Of a stretch of DNA of 64,000 nucleotides, positions 24,873 to 34,682 are shown piece by piece. Position numbers and translations under genes: made by a program. A model generated the notes under the pieces. That model was not told where the DNA came from and searched no databases. It saw only the letters and a list, made by a program, of their open reading frames with translations. This stretch comes from Armatimonadota bacterium (GTDB lineage: Bacteria > Armatimonadota > Fimbriimonadia > Fimbriimonadales > ATM1), in contig QEUM01000009.1 in the NCBI GenBank assembly GCA_003577165.1, positions 124,001 through 188,000 of the forward strand, read 5' to 3'. Position 1 is the first letter of the stretch, and every line of letters starts with the position of its first letter.

Positions 24873-26069
24873 TCAAACGAGAACGTGGACCTCGTCCTGT
24901 CTGCTCGACAGGAACTGACAGCCGTCCTCCGTGACACGCACCATCTCCTCCAACCCGAGGTATCCCCGTCCGGGAACATCCACACCGAGTTCGAGGGTGT
25001 AGACCTCGTTGGGTCGCACTTCGATGAACGGCGTGTCGCCGTACCGCTCCCATGCGGGCCCCAGGATCGCGCCACCATCGTGGGCCATGGTGCCGACTTG
25101 GTGACCGACGGCATGCATGTACTGAGGATAACCGCGCCGCTGAATCTGCTCACGCGCCGCAGCGTCAACCTCGACTCCCCGAACACCTGGACGAAGCGCA
25201 GACGCCGCGACGGTGATCGTTTCGTGAACCGCCTCGAACGCGCTTCGGACGTCGGAGGGTACTCCCTCACCGCCTGACACATACCAAATGCGCTGAAGGT
25301 CCGAGCAGTATCCCCCGTGCTTCACTCCGAGGTCTATGTGAAATACGTGGCCAGGCGAAATCCGAACGCTTGCAGACGGAATTCCATGTCCCACCATCGA
25401 ATCCGGACCGGAGTTTACGATCGGGTCGCCGCGCCGATCCCAAGCATAGTCCATCCCATTCTCGTCAATCCAGCGCTGAATGTGCGAGTAAACCTCGCGC
25501 TCCGACGCTCCGATCTTCGCGACTGTCGGAACCTTGGAGAATATCTCATCGGTTCTTTCGATGGCCGCTACGATTCTCCGCAATTCCTCGCTCGTCTTCT
25601 CGCCGCGCAGGCGCATCAGCATCGGCTCCGAGGATTCGAGTCTTCCTTCCAGTCTTGTGCCTTTCAAGTAGGACTGGAGGAGAAGGTACATCCCGTGAGT
25701 GAGTCCGTCGGCCTTGTCGTCGTTCATCGAGTAGTTGACTGCAATTCGGGGTTGGTCGCCGCACACAGCATCGAGCGTCGCGACCAGAGCGTCTCGAATC
25801 GAATCGTCGTATCGGACGACCTCGTCCCAGTTTCCAGATACCGCAAGAGGATCAGCGTCGTAAGTGCCGACGACTGCGCGCGTCGCTCCATCTCGTGAAA
25901 CGATGAGCGCGCTCTGCCAAGTGAGAGAACTGTCACAAAGGAACTGAAGGCAGGGATCGCCGCCCGCGGATGTCTCCCGAACGAAGATGAGCCAGGCATC
26001 GAAGTGGAGATCGCGAAGAAGGGATGCCGCCTGGGCCAGCTTCTCGCGATGCAGCGCGTCGTTCGACAT
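24873..26069 (-). CDS. M24-family metallopeptidase (Xaa-Pro aminopeptidase-like)
   Basis: The 398-residue protein has a creatinase-like N-terminal domain and a C-terminal pita-bread catalytic domain. The five metal ligands are in place: Asp in HIDLGV, Asp in YCSDLQ, His in HAVGHQVG, Glu in TLELGV and Glu in GLEEMV. The family removes N-terminal residues preceding proline, or hydrolyses creatine-like compounds; cytoplasmic location is likely as no signal peptide is seen. TAAAGT ends six bases before the ATG, a leaderless layout. Confidence 0.88.
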   Translation of the reverse strand: MSNDALHREKLAQAASLLRDLHFDAWLIFVRETSAGGDPCLQFLCDSSLTWQSALIVSRDGATRAVVGTYDADPLAVSGNWDEVVRYDDSIRDALVATLDAVCGDQPRIAVNYSMNDDKADGLTHGMYLLLQSYLKGTRLEGRLESSEPMLMRLRGEKTSEELRRIVAAIERTDEIFSKVPTVAKIGASEREVYSHIQRWIDENGMDYAWDRRGDPIVNSGPDSMVGHGIPSASVRISPGHVFHIDLGVKHGGYCSDLQRIWYVSGGEGVPSDVRSAFEAVHETITVAASALRPGVRGVEVDAAAREQIQRRGYPQYMHAVGHQVGTMAHDGGAILGPAWERYGDTPFIEVRPNEVYTLELGVDVPGRGYLGLEEMVRVTEDGCQFLSSRQDEVHVLV

Positions 26070-26075
26070 GCCCGG

Positions 26076-26081
26076 ACTTTA
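26076..26081 (-). promoter_or_regulatory. -10-like TAAAGT six bases before the M24 peptidase
   Basis: TAAAGT on the minus strand ends six bases before the ATG at 26069 with no ribosome-binding sequence between. Confidence 0.5.
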
Positions 26082-26133
26082 CCGCCCCGCAGGACGGGGA
26101 GGAATCTCAACGGGGTCGTCGAACAGAGGCGCC

Positions 26134-27306
26134 ATGCTCGTCACGGTTGCAGCGTCGCTCCTTCTGGCGCAGGATGCGCCAAACTTGCAGGCCATGCTTT
26201 CGCAAGTCTCGCCCGAACGACTCGAGGCAACGGTTCGCAAACTCGCTTCTTTTCAGACGCGGAACACGCTGAGCCCCACCCTCAACGACGCCGCCGAGTG
26301 GCTCACAGGCGAATACAACAAGATTCCTGGCGTCAAAGCCGAGCTGATGAAGTACACGCTTCCGAAGGGCAGGCGAGTACCGGAAGACAAAGAAGTCGTG
26401 CAGGTCGTCGCGCGCCTTGAGGGCGAAGATGATCGAATCGTCCTCGTCGGAGGACACCTGGATTCGCTGAACCTTCAGGTCGACCCGGTCACGGGTCGCG
26501 CGCCTGGGGCAAACGATGACGCGAGCGGCACCGCGCTTGCGCTCGAACTCGCGCGCGTGATGAGCGCTAAGAAATGGAAGCACACTTTGGTCTTCGTCGG
26601 CTTCACTGGTGAGGAGCAGGGGCTACACGGCGCGAGGGCGCTCGCGGCGCGAGCGAAGACCGAAGGCTGGAAGATCGACGCCGTATTGAACTGTGACACG
26701 GTCGGATCCAGCGCAAACCTCGCAGGGCAGAGCGATCCGTTTCGAATCCGCGTGTTCAGCGAAGAAGCAGAGACACACAAGAGTCGAGAACTTGCGCGCA
26801 TTATTGAATTTCTGACCAGGGGAAAGATCCAAGTTGAGCCGGACAAGCCATTCGGCGTCAAGTTGGTCTTCCGAAGGGATCGTTTCGGGAGAGGCGGCGA
26901 TCACACTCCTTTCGCAGAAGCGGGATTCAACGCCGTTCGCTTCATCGAAGTGCACGAAGAGTACACACGGCAGCACACTCCCGACGATCTGCCCGAGCAC
27001 ATGGACTTTGCGTATTTGGCGAACGTATCCCGCTGCGTCCTTGCCGCGATGGCCGCTCTCGCTGATGCAGGCCCGACTCCGACGGACGTGCGAATCGACA
27101 TGAGGCAAGGTCATGACACGACCGTGACTTGGAAGCCAGAGCCGGGCACCCGATACGTCGTGTACTGGCGCGAAACGACGAGCCCCGTGTGGCAATGGTC
27201 GCGGGACGTCGGAGAATCGGGCACTTGCACTGTGGAAAAAGTGAACAAGGACGACCACATCTTCGCCGTGGGAGCCGTCGGAGGGATTCCGGTAGCAGCG
27301 AATTAG
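26134..27306 (+). CDS. Secreted M28-family zinc aminopeptidase
   Basis: The 390-residue protein starts with a short hydrophobic signal (MLVTVAASLLLAQ). The M28 ligands are seen in order: His in GGHLDS, bridging Asp in GANDDASG, catalytic Glu pair in TGEEQG, Asp in NCDTVG and His in RFIEVHEEY. The last ~80 residues (VTWKPEPGTRYVVYWRET) resemble a fibronectin III-like module. It probably degrades peptides outside the cytoplasm. The ATG at 26134 is chosen over upstream in-frame codons because it begins the signal peptide. Confidence 0.88.
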   Translation: MLVTVAASLLLAQDAPNLQAMLSQVSPERLEATVRKLASFQTRNTLSPTLNDAAEWLTGEYNKIPGVKAELMKYTLPKGRRVPEDKEVVQVVARLEGEDDRIVLVGGHLDSLNLQVDPVTGRAPGANDDASGTALALELARVMSAKKWKHTLVFVGFTGEEQGLHGARALAARAKTEGWKIDAVLNCDTVGSSANLAGQSDPFRIRVFSEEAETHKSRELARIIEFLTRGKIQVEPDKPFGVKLVFRRDRFGRGGDHTPFAEAGFNAVRFIEVHEEYTRQHTPDDLPEHMDFAYLANVSRCVLAAMAALADAGPTPTDVRIDMRQGHDTTVTWKPEPGTRYVVYWRETTSPVWQWSRDVGESGTCTVEKVNKDDHIFAVGAVGGIPVAAN

Positions 27307-27361
27307 CGTTTCGGCTGACTTTTCATGGAGGAGAAGCGGCGACGGCGTCTAACTACGCCGC

Positions 27362-29728
27362 ATGCCTGCCGCATCCCTAATTTCCGCAGCGCTTCTGCTC
27401 TTCTCGCCGCTCGGCGCCGGGACGCCCCCTGCCGAGGCATCTGTTCAGGGCCGCCAGGGCGACCAAGCCCTGAAACCGTACAACGAAGTCATCACCGACA
27501 AGGCGGTTACCAAGTCGGGGGTCATCAAAGTTCACATGGTCGGCGAGCGCCTCTACTTCGAGATCCCGACAGCGCAGTTGGAGAAGGATTTCCTCTGGGT
27601 CACAGAAATCGCCCAGACGCCGGCCGGCGGATACAACGGAACCGCCGCGGGCGATCTTCTCGTTCAATGGAGCCGCCGAGGGAACAAGATCCTGCTTCGC
27701 CGTCCCAACTACTCGATTCGAGCCGCGGAAGGCGAGGAGATTAAGACCGCCGTGCGCGCATCGAACGTGTATCCGATCATCATGACTTTCAACATCGATA
27801 CGGAAGGCGCTGGCAGCGCGCCGGTCATCGAAGTGACGCGCCTCTTTACGACGAATCCCACGGAGTTCTCAGTGTCCGGCGCGCTCGGGGTTGGTGGGAT
27901 CGACACGTCCCGATCGTTCCTCGAATCGTTCAAGGCTTTCGAAACTAACGTCGAAGTGAGGTCGCTCCTTACGTTCACAGCGGGGGCTGCGCCGGCGTCG
28001 CCGTTCGGCCCTCGGAGGGGGGGATCCGGACCGAGCAACACGGCGCTCGTCAATTACAGCATCGTGCGCCTGCCAGATAAACCCATGATGGGCAGGCTCT
28101 TCGACTCGCGGGTCGGGTTCTTCACCACGTCGTTCGAGGACTACGGCACCTCCGACCACGGCGTCACGCAGAAGCAGTACATCACACGCTACCGACTCGA
28201 AAAGAAGGACCCGAAGGCGGCGGTTTCCGATCCCGTCAAGCCGATCGTGTACTACATCAGCCGCGAGGTTCCAGCGAAGTGGCGTCCTTACATCAAGCAG
28301 GGAGTCGAGGATTGGCAGGTCGCCTTCCGGCAGGCCGGGTTCTCGAACGCCATCCTCGCTCGGGACGCGCCAAACGATCCGGAGTGGGACCCGGAAGACG
28401 CTCGATTCTCCGTCATTCGGTGGGCGCCGCTGCCAATCGAGAACGCGATGGGGCCGCATGTGAACGATCCGAGGAGCGGTGAGATCATCTCGGCTCACAT
28501 CATCGTTTGGCACAACATCCTCAAACTGCTCACGGATTGGTATTTCGTGCAGGCATCGCCGAACGATCCGCGCGCACAAAAACTTCCCTTCCCCGACGAC
28601 CTGATGGGGGAACTGGTTCGTTATGTCACGGCACATGAGGTCGGGCACACGCTCGGCCTTCAACACAACATGAAGGCGTCCTCCGCGTACACGGTCGAGC
28701 AACTCCGTGATCCCGACTTCACGAACGAGTACGGCACCGAAGCGAGCATCATGGACTATGGTCGGTTCAACTACGTCGCACAGCCTGGCGACGGAGCGCG
28801 GCTCATTCCCCTCATCGGTCCCTACGACAAGTTTGCGATCGAGTGGGGCTATAAGCCGCTCGAATTCGTGGACGATCCGGAAGACGAGAAGAAAGCACTG
28901 GATGCTATCGCTGCAAGACAGGTGACCGACCCCAAACTTCGCTTCGGAGGCAACCCGAACGAAGACCCTTCGCAACAGACGGAGGACCTCGGCAGCGACT
29001 CGATCGAAGCGACGAAGCTCGGCCTCGCGAACCTCGAGAGGGTGGCATCCTATCTCGTTCCGGCCACGATCAAACCGGGCGAGGACTACACTTTGCTCGC
29101 CGCGATGTACGGGGAGATCTGGGGCCAATGGAACCTTGAATTGCAGCACGTCGCCGCAAATGTCGGTGGAGTCGTGATGACCGACTACCACGCGTTCCGG
29201 GGGGGAGAGGTGTTTACGCCTCTACCGCGAAGTCGGCAGAAGGCCGCCGTTGATCTCATCGTTTCGCGCGGCTTCAATGCCCCGGCCGCATTCATACGCA
29301 CCGACGTTCTGGCGAGGATTCAGCCTGCCGGCGTTCAGGCAACCGTCCTCGGCAGCCAGTCTGCGCTCATGAATCGGATCCTGTCCGACTCCCGACTCGC
29401 GAGGATGCTCGAATTGGAGCAACTTCGCAAGTCGAATTACTCTGCTGCCGAACTGATGTCCGATGTGACGAACGGGATTTGGGCGGAGGTCTTCTCGAAT
29501 CGAAGGGATGCGAGCATCGACCTGTTCCGCAGGAACCTTCAGCGAGCCCATCTCCAGGCGCTGATCGGAAAGATGACGACTTCCGCATCGGATGTGCGCG
29601 CTCTGGCGATTGGAGAGATCGAGAGGATTCACCGCACGTGCAGTTCGTATCGGACTCGCGACCGGGTCACGTCGCTGCATCTTGCGGACATGGCGAGGCT
29701 GGCAGACGCGGCTCTGAATCCGAAGTAG
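27362..29728 (+). CDS. Secreted zinc metalloprotease (DUF5117/DUF4953 type)
   Basis: The 788-residue protein has a signal peptide (AASLISAALLLFSPLGAG), a DUF5117-like N-terminal region (ITDKAVTKSGVIKVHMVGER) and a metzincin-like catalytic domain: zinc-binding HEVGHTLGLQH, an invariant Glu as general base, and a downstream SIMDYGR Met-turn. The C-terminal ~250 residues match the DUF4953-type extension. Such proteases are common in Bacteroidota and several other diderm phyla; natural substrates are unknown. It lies next to the M28 peptidase, suggesting a local peptide-degrading set, though each has its own start region. Confidence 0.87.
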   Translation: MPAASLISAALLLFSPLGAGTPPAEASVQGRQGDQALKPYNEVITDKAVTKSGVIKVHMVGERLYFEIPTAQLEKDFLWVTEIAQTPAGGYNGTAAGDLLVQWSRRGNKILLRRPNYSIRAAEGEEIKTAVRASNVYPIIMTFNIDTEGAGSAPVIEVTRLFTTNPTEFSVSGALGVGGIDTSRSFLESFKAFETNVEVRSLLTFTAGAAPASPFGPRRGGSGPSNTALVNYSIVRLPDKPMMGRLFDSRVGFFTTSFEDYGTSDHGVTQKQYITRYRLEKKDPKAAVSDPVKPIVYYISREVPAKWRPYIKQGVEDWQVAFRQAGFSNAILARDAPNDPEWDPEDARFSVIRWAPLPIENAMGPHVNDPRSGEIISAHIIVWHNILKLLTDWYFVQASPNDPRAQKLPFPDDLMGELVRYVTAHEVGHTLGLQHNMKASSAYTVEQLRDPDFTNEYGTEASIMDYGRFNYVAQPGDGARLIPLIGPYDKFAIEWGYKPLEFVDDPEDEKKALDAIAARQVTDPKLRFGGNPNEDPSQQTEDLGSDSIEATKLGLANLERVASYLVPATIKPGEDYTLLAAMYGEIWGQWNLELQHVAANVGGVVMTDYHAFRGGEVFTPLPRSRQKAAVDLIVSRGFNAPAAFIRTDVLARIQPAGVQATVLGSQSALMNRILSDSRLARMLELEQLRKSNYSAAELMSDVTNGIWAEVFSNRRDASIDLFRRNLQRAHLQALIGKMTTSASDVRALAIGEIERIHRTCSSYRTRDRVTSLHLADMARLADAALNPK

Positions 29729-29734
29729 CAGGAG

Positions 29735-30403
29735 TCAGCGGCGCTCGAAGGCACGACGCACGCAGACGGCTAAGACGACGACGCCGATTGCCGACCATGC
29801 GACGGCCCAAACGAGCGCCGGAAGCCCCGTCGCGCGCTCCATCAGTGCTGCGTCCGACTGCGCTTGTGGCATTGCGCTGATGCCCACCAACACCAGCAGG
29901 CTCTGCAGCGAGGAGAGAGCGAGCATTGCGCCGAGGAACTGGATGGCGAACTTTGCCGGCTCCGATGGAAGTTTGTACGCGCAAAGCAAGAGAAGCGCGG
30001 CCCAGAAGACCCCGGCGATGAAGCCGATTCCGTCTCCTCTGACCCAGAGAAGGAGGGAAAGGGCGATCGCCCCCCCGCAAACCGCAAAGGCTCGCCTCGC
30101 TGCCCGTTCCGAGCGGCCACACAGGATCAGTACGCCGCCCACCGCTGCGCAACCGACATAACCGGCGGACGCCACGAGCGCGAGCCATCCGCCCGTAACC
30201 GGCGTCATGCCGCTTCCGTCAGCGAAGACGAGAATACGATCCGCGCTCCCGCCCGTCGCAACCGCCGTAACCGCGTGCAGCAACTCGTGAAAGTGGGTAT
30301 TGAGAAACGCGAGAGGAAGGACGACGAAGTAGCCCAGCGGAACGATCCACATCGCAACCGCGAGAAAGATCACTGCCAGCAGGCCCTTCTGCGCCTTCGT
30401 CAC
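29735..30403 (-). CDS. M50B-type membrane metallopeptidase-like protein
   Basis: The 222-residue protein has about six hydrophobic segments and HFHELLHA near residue 38, an HExxH motif inside a membrane region followed by VTAVATGG, as in the peptidase M50B family. A second metal-ligand motif is not obvious, so activity is uncertain. It begins with GTG, and TAAGGT ends six bases before it (leaderless layout). It is convergent with the DUF5117-type protease gene. Confidence 0.72.
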   Translation of the reverse strand: MTKAQKGLLAVIFLAVAMWIVPLGYFVVLPLAFLNTHFHELLHAVTAVATGGSADRILVFADGSGMTPVTGGWLALVASAGYVGCAAVGGVLILCGRSERAARRAFAVCGGAIALSLLLWVRGDGIGFIAGVFWAALLLLCAYKLPSEPAKFAIQFLGAMLALSSLQSLLVLVGISAMPQAQSDAALMERATGLPALVWAVAWSAIGVVVLAVCVRRAFERR

Positions 30404-30409
30404 TCTTGC

Positions 30410-30415
30410 ACCTTA
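30410..30415 (-). promoter_or_regulatory. -10-like TAAGGT six bases before the M50B-like GTG
   Basis: TAAGGT on the minus strand ends six bases before the GTG at 30403 and no ribosome-binding sequence lies between. Confidence 0.4.
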
Positions 30416-30442
30416 CGGGTCAGGCGGCAATTCGGTGGCGGG

Positions 30443-31750
30443 CTATTCCTCGGGAATTGCCGCGGCGGCGTTCCGCAGGTGATGCTCGAGGCTGAAGACG
30501 CGATCCAACTCTTCTTTCGAGAGCAGTCGGGCAACCTCGGGATCGGCCTCGACGGAGGCGCGGAAGTCCTTCCCTTCCCACGCCAGGGCAGCGTTTCGCT
30601 GCGCCGCCTTGTAGGCGTCTTCTCTCGACATTCCCGCTCGGATGAGGGCCACCATTACGTGCTCGCTGAACACGAGGTCGCCCATCTTGCGCAGATTCGC
30701 CATCATGTTCTCAGGCAACACGACAAGTCCGCGGAGAATCGTCGCGAGACGGTTCAGCATGAAGTCCGCGAGATGCATCGTGTCAGGGAGCACGATGCGT
30801 TCGAGGGAGCTGTTGGAAAGGTCGCGCTCATGCCAGGTGGAGATGCTTTCGAACATCGCGTGAACGTTGCCGCGAACGACTCTCGCCAATCCGCAGATCG
30901 TCTCGGAATTCCACGGGTTTCTTTTGTGCGGCATTGCGCTGCTGCCCGTTTGTCCTGCGGCGAAGGCTTCCTGCACTTCCAGGATTTCAGTTCTCTGGAG
31001 ATTGCGAAGTTCCGTCGCGAACTTCTCAAGCGACCCTGACAGAACTGCGAGAGCCGAGAAGAGGTTCGCATGTCGGTCGCGGCTGACAATCTGCGTGCTC
31101 GCGGGGTCCGGACGAAGGCCGAGTTTGTCGCAAACTGACTTTTCGATTTCAAGGGTCAGCTGCGCGTGAACTCCCACTGCGCCGCTCACCTTGCCGACTG
31201 CGATCTCCTCCTTCGCATTTTGGATCCTCTCGACGGAACGATCCAACTCGCGCACCCATCCGCCCAACTTGAAACCGAACGTGACGGGCTCCGCGTGGAT
31301 TCCGTGCGTTCTGCCGATACAAGGCGTGTTCGCGTGCTCCTTGGCGAGTCTCATGATTTCCGCGCGCAGCGCGCCTGCGCTCGCGAGCAGCACATCGCAC
31401 GAATCGCGAAGCATCATGCCGAGCGCCGTGTCGATCACGTCGTAACTGGTGACGCCGAAGTGAATCCATCGGCTGGGACCGGAGGTCGCACCGTTCGAGT
31501 TCTTCGCGATGTTCTCGCTGACGCATCTCACGAAGGCCATGAGATCGTGGCGGGTCTCTTTCTCAAGTTCGTCGCACCGGGCCAAATCGAACCGGGCGCC
31601 CTCCTGGATCTGCTTGAGGTCCTCAGCGGGGATCTCCCCAGCCTCTGCGAGCGCCTCACAGATCGCCAGTTCGACCTGCAGCCACCTCTCGTACTTGGCC
31701 TGGCGATCCCAGATGGCAGACATGGCCGAAGTCGTATAGCGATCGATCAT
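30443..31750 (-). CDS. purB: Adenylosuccinate lyase PurB
   Basis: PurB cleaves SAICAR and adenylosuccinate in purine synthesis. The 435-residue protein has MIDRYTTSAMSAIW at the N-terminus, HFGVTSYDVIDTALG, IGRTHGIHAEPVTFG with a catalytic His, and the GSSAMPHKRNPWNSE fumarase/lyase signature loop. The start at 31750 matches the family's conserved N-terminus; an in-frame extension upstream is not supported. TACGCT lies 11 bases before it. purD is 9 kb away, so purine genes are dispersed. Confidence 0.96.
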   Translation of the reverse strand: MIDRYTTSAMSAIWDRQAKYERWLQVELAICEALAEAGEIPAEDLKQIQEGARFDLARCDELEKETRHDLMAFVRCVSENIAKNSNGATSGPSRWIHFGVTSYDVIDTALGMMLRDSCDVLLASAGALRAEIMRLAKEHANTPCIGRTHGIHAEPVTFGFKLGGWVRELDRSVERIQNAKEEIAVGKVSGAVGVHAQLTLEIEKSVCDKLGLRPDPASTQIVSRDRHANLFSALAVLSGSLEKFATELRNLQRTEILEVQEAFAAGQTGSSAMPHKRNPWNSETICGLARVVRGNVHAMFESISTWHERDLSNSSLERIVLPDTMHLADFMLNRLATILRGLVVLPENMMANLRKMGDLVFSEHVMVALIRAGMSREDAYKAAQRNAALAWEGKDFRASVEADPEVARLLSKEELDRVFSLEHHLRNAAAAIPEE

Positions 31751-31827
31751 GAGAGGGTCTGAGCGTACCTCCGCCGGGGCCGCCAGGAGGGCCGTCGTAG
31801 TCTCGGCCGAAGTGACAGAATCTCCGC

Positions 31828-32970
31828 ATGACAGCCTGTGTCTGGATCGGCGCTTTGGCGTGCCTCGCGAATCTGGCATGCGATACGGCGGCACAAACCG
31901 AGGCCCCGACCGGGGCGGCCCCACAGGCTTCGACTCAGACCTCGTACAAGGTCGAGGTCGTCGCCGAGGGGCTTGAAATCCCCTGGGGCATCGCGTTTGC
32001 TCCCGATGGCAGGATCTTCGTGACGGAGCGGCCGGGCCACGTGCGCGTCATCGAGAAGGGGCGGCTCCTGTCGCAGCCGCTGCTGGTCTTATCGGACCTT
32101 CGGACAGGCGGCGAGTGCGGCCTGATGGACATCACGCTCGATCCTGATTTCTCGAGGAACGGATGGGTGTATCTGACCTATGTCTCGGAGTCCTCGAACG
32201 AAGTGCGCGTCGCGCGATTCACCGAGCGCGACGGGAAACTGGTGGATGAGCGCCTCGTATTAGGGGGCATCACCGCAGGAATGTTCCATGCCGGATGCAG
32301 GGCGCGGTTCGGGCCGGACAAGAAACTGTACGTCACGACGGGTGAACTCTTTGAGGGAGATCGTGCTCAGGACATGAACGACTTGTGCGGAAAAACCCTC
32401 AGGATCAATCCGGATGGAAGCGTGCCGACGAACAATCCCTTCTTCGGTCAATCCGGCAAGCGAGGCGAGATATGGTCGTTCGGCCACCGCAACTCTCAAG
32501 GGATTGCCTGGCATCCGGAGACGGGCATGATGGTTCAAACGGAACACGGACCGTCCGGCGGCGACGCGCCGGGTGGGGGGGACGAAGTCAACGTCGTCGA
32601 GCGCGGCAAGAATTACGGCTGGCCGATCATCCATCACAAGATGACTCAAGCGGGTTTAGAGTCGCCCGCCCTCGAATACACCCCAGCCGTCGCTCCCGCC
32701 GGCGCGACCTTCTGCACCGGCAAACGATTCCCCGGATGGAAGAACCACTTCTTCTTCGCGTGCCTTCGTGGCGAACGAATCATCCGCGTTCAATTCGACG
32801 GGAAGAGGACGGTGGCTCAAGAGGACCTGTTCAAGGGTCAGTACGGCAGAATTCGAGATGTCGCTGAAGGTCCGGATGGATACATCTACTTCTGCACATC
32901 GAATCGCGACGGACGCGGGAGCCCCCGAGCCGCGGACGATCGGATATTTCGCATCGTGCCCGCCAACTGA
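31828..32970 (+). CDS. PQQ-dependent aldose sugar dehydrogenase-like protein (YliI/Asd family)
   Basis: The 380-residue exported protein has an N-terminal signal ending in a Cys-containing stretch (CLANLAC) and then a six-bladed propeller. Family motifs include GLEIPWGIAFAPDGRIFVTE, GECGLMDITLDPDF, HAGCRARFGPD and the SFGHRNSQGIAWHP segment. The family oxidises aldose sugars using PQQ in the periplasm, though many members have no proven substrate or cofactor. The lipobox is imperfect (Asn at -3), so lipid anchoring is uncertain. Confidence 0.85.
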   Translation: MTACVWIGALACLANLACDTAAQTEAPTGAAPQASTQTSYKVEVVAEGLEIPWGIAFAPDGRIFVTERPGHVRVIEKGRLLSQPLLVLSDLRTGGECGLMDITLDPDFSRNGWVYLTYVSESSNEVRVARFTERDGKLVDERLVLGGITAGMFHAGCRARFGPDKKLYVTTGELFEGDRAQDMNDLCGKTLRINPDGSVPTNNPFFGQSGKRGEIWSFGHRNSQGIAWHPETGMMVQTEHGPSGGDAPGGGDEVNVVERGKNYGWPIIHHKMTQAGLESPALEYTPAVAPAGATFCTGKRFPGWKNHFFFACLRGERIIRVQFDGKRTVAQEDLFKGQYGRIRDVAEGPDGYIYFCTSNRDGRGSPRAADDRIFRIVPAN

Positions 32971-32982
32971 GAATTCGATACT

Positions 32983-33630
32983 TTACGGAGCGAGCAGCGC
33001 CGCGATCTCACCGTGTCCGTTTTCGCGCGCGTGGTCTGCGGGCGTGCGACCGTCGGCATCTCTCGCCGCTCGGTCTGCGCCTGCCGCAAGCAAAGTGGAC
33101 ACCATCTCTTCGTTGCCGCTTCGCGCCGCCTCGTGAAGAGGAGTGAAGTCGCGCTGCTGTCGGGCGTTGACGTCAGCCCCGACCGCAATCAGTTTACGAA
33201 TGACGCTCATGTTGCCGTTCGCGACCGCCGCGTGTATCGGTCGCACTTTGAAGTCGTTCTGCGCCTCCGAATCAACGTCCGCGCCGGCAGACAATAGCAC
33301 GTCGAAGGCCGCCTCGTTGCCGAAGAACGCCGCAAGACCGAGAGGCTGAAATCCATCGGGAGCGGTCGCGTTGACGCTTGTCGGATCGGATGCGACGCAC
33401 TCGCGCACTCTCTCTGTGTCGCCGACGGCGGCTGCTTCGAAGATGTTCAGTTCAGGGTTCTGGTCGAGGAGGAGTTGAAGTGCTTCATCGCGCCCGTAGT
33501 ATTTCGCCGTCAGAACGGCCGAATTCCCGTCCGCGTCCGCTTCCGCCAGAAGCGGTTGAGCCTCAAGCAGAGCCTCGACTTCGGCGGTGTCGTCGCGACG
33601 AATCGCCTCGATCAACTCGTGCACGTCCAT
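32983..33630 (-). CDS. Ankyrin-repeat protein
   Basis: The 215-residue protein is built of about six ankyrin repeats, the clearest being DGFQPLGLAAFFGNEAAFDV, KVRPIHAAVANGNMSVIRKL, DFTPLHEAARSGNEEMVSTL and DGRTPADHARENGHGEIAAL. It is a protein-binding scaffold of unknown partner, with no signal peptide. I chose the ATG at 33630 (MDVHELIEAIRRDD) rather than one nine codons upstream because it begins the first repeat and TACCTT lies nine bases before it. Confidence 0.85.
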   Translation of the reverse strand: MDVHELIEAIRRDDTAEVEALLEAQPLLAEADADGNSAVLTAKYYGRDEALQLLLDQNPELNIFEAAAVGDTERVRECVASDPTSVNATAPDGFQPLGLAAFFGNEAAFDVLLSAGADVDSEAQNDFKVRPIHAAVANGNMSVIRKLIAVGADVNARQQRDFTPLHEAARSGNEEMVSTLLAAGADRAARDADGRTPADHARENGHGEIAALLAP

Positions 33631-33685
33631 GAAGTGCCGAAGGTACCCGAAACGCACATGCAGGGATGCAAGTCGAAGGAGAGAA

Positions 33686-34633
33686 CTATCCGCCGTCGTC
33701 CGACAACTCGCGCATCATGTCTTCAATGGCCTTCTGCGCTCCCTTTAGCAGGTCGCTCGCAGCCGCGACACTCGCTCCGCTTTCGGGCGAGAGTCGAAAC
33801 TCGTTCGGGACACCGTACTTGCGGCAGACGCCATCCACGAGATCGTCGGCTGCGCGAATCCGCGCGTCGATTCGGTTCACGCTCTGGCCCTGGAGGCGCA
33901 ACAGGCGGTCGACGTCCATCGTCGCGAGGCCCTGCTCGATCTCGGACGTCATCCGCAGAATCTCATCCAGCGCGGCGTTGTATTCCGTCGCGATCGGGCG
34001 ACATTCCTCGGGTGGGGGGACGCTTCGGAAGAACTGAATCAAGTCGCGGAAGTAGTCCGAAGCCGATGCAACAGTGTTCGATGCCTCGCCGACGCGCGAG
34101 TTCTGCTCAGCCTCTACCTCTTCGGCCGTACCGACGTTCGGCCCGCCGAATTGGGGCAGTTGCATGTTGTTGGCCGTGACACGCCTGCGCTCCGTCTCGC
34201 GGAGGTGCTTGAGCCAGTTGTACACATCCGCCGGCATGCCGGCTTCGAGGTAAACGGATGGCGGGCTCTGCTGGCCCTCCACTGTAAGGCTTGGTGAGGG
34301 TTGGCTGCCGCCGATGGCGAGCGCAGAATTCGCCCCCTCTCCGGGGACCGTGAGCACCGATCCGTTCCGCTCGCCGCCGAAACTGAGCGACTCGTTCGTT
34401 TCGCCGCTTGCAGCAAGTTGCGGGTTCTTTGCCGCGGCGCCCCCAACGCGGATCAACCCGGCCTTCGAGAGCGACCATGTGACTCCTGCGAGGATGAGAA
34501 CTCCCGTCACGAAGGGCAGCCACTTCGGCAGCCGCGAACCGGAAACCGAGCCATTGGCAGGATGGCCGCACTGAAGGCAGAACGCGGCCGACGCCGAGAG
34601 GACGGTACCGCACCGCGGACACGCGTGGTTCAT
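33686..34633 (-). CDS. Membrane protein with N-terminal zinc ribbon
   Basis: About 315 residues. The N-terminus has a zinc ribbon of two CxxC pairs (CPRCG and CLQCG), followed by one transmembrane helix (LPFVTGVLILAGVTWSL). A ~60-residue low-complexity region and a helical domain of ~180 residues at the far side of the membrane follow. No enzyme motif is visible and the function is unknown. AAGG lies just before the ATG at 34633; a GTG at 34639 is the alternative. Confidence 0.75.
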   Translation of the reverse strand: MNHACPRCGTVLSASAAFCLQCGHPANGSVSGSRLPKWLPFVTGVLILAGVTWSLSKAGLIRVGGAAAKNPQLAASGETNESLSFGGERNGSVLTVPGEGANSALAIGGSQPSPSLTVEGQQSPPSVYLEAGMPADVYNWLKHLRETERRRVTANNMQLPQFGGPNVGTAEEVEAEQNSRVGEASNTVASASDYFRDLIQFFRSVPPPEECRPIATEYNAALDEILRMTSEIEQGLATMDVDRLLRLQGQSVNRIDARIRAADDLVDGVCRKYGVPNEFRLSPESGASVAAASDLLKGAQKAIEDMMRELSDDGG

Positions 34634-34682
34634 GTTCACCTTCTCCCTTATTCTCCCGACGTCCGAGGCGCCCTCATCGTTC

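Noticed and set aside
27869-29191. A 440-residue open frame on the minus strand
   Set aside because: It is antisense to the DUF5117-type protease, whose HExxH motif and Met-turn are encoded on the plus strand.
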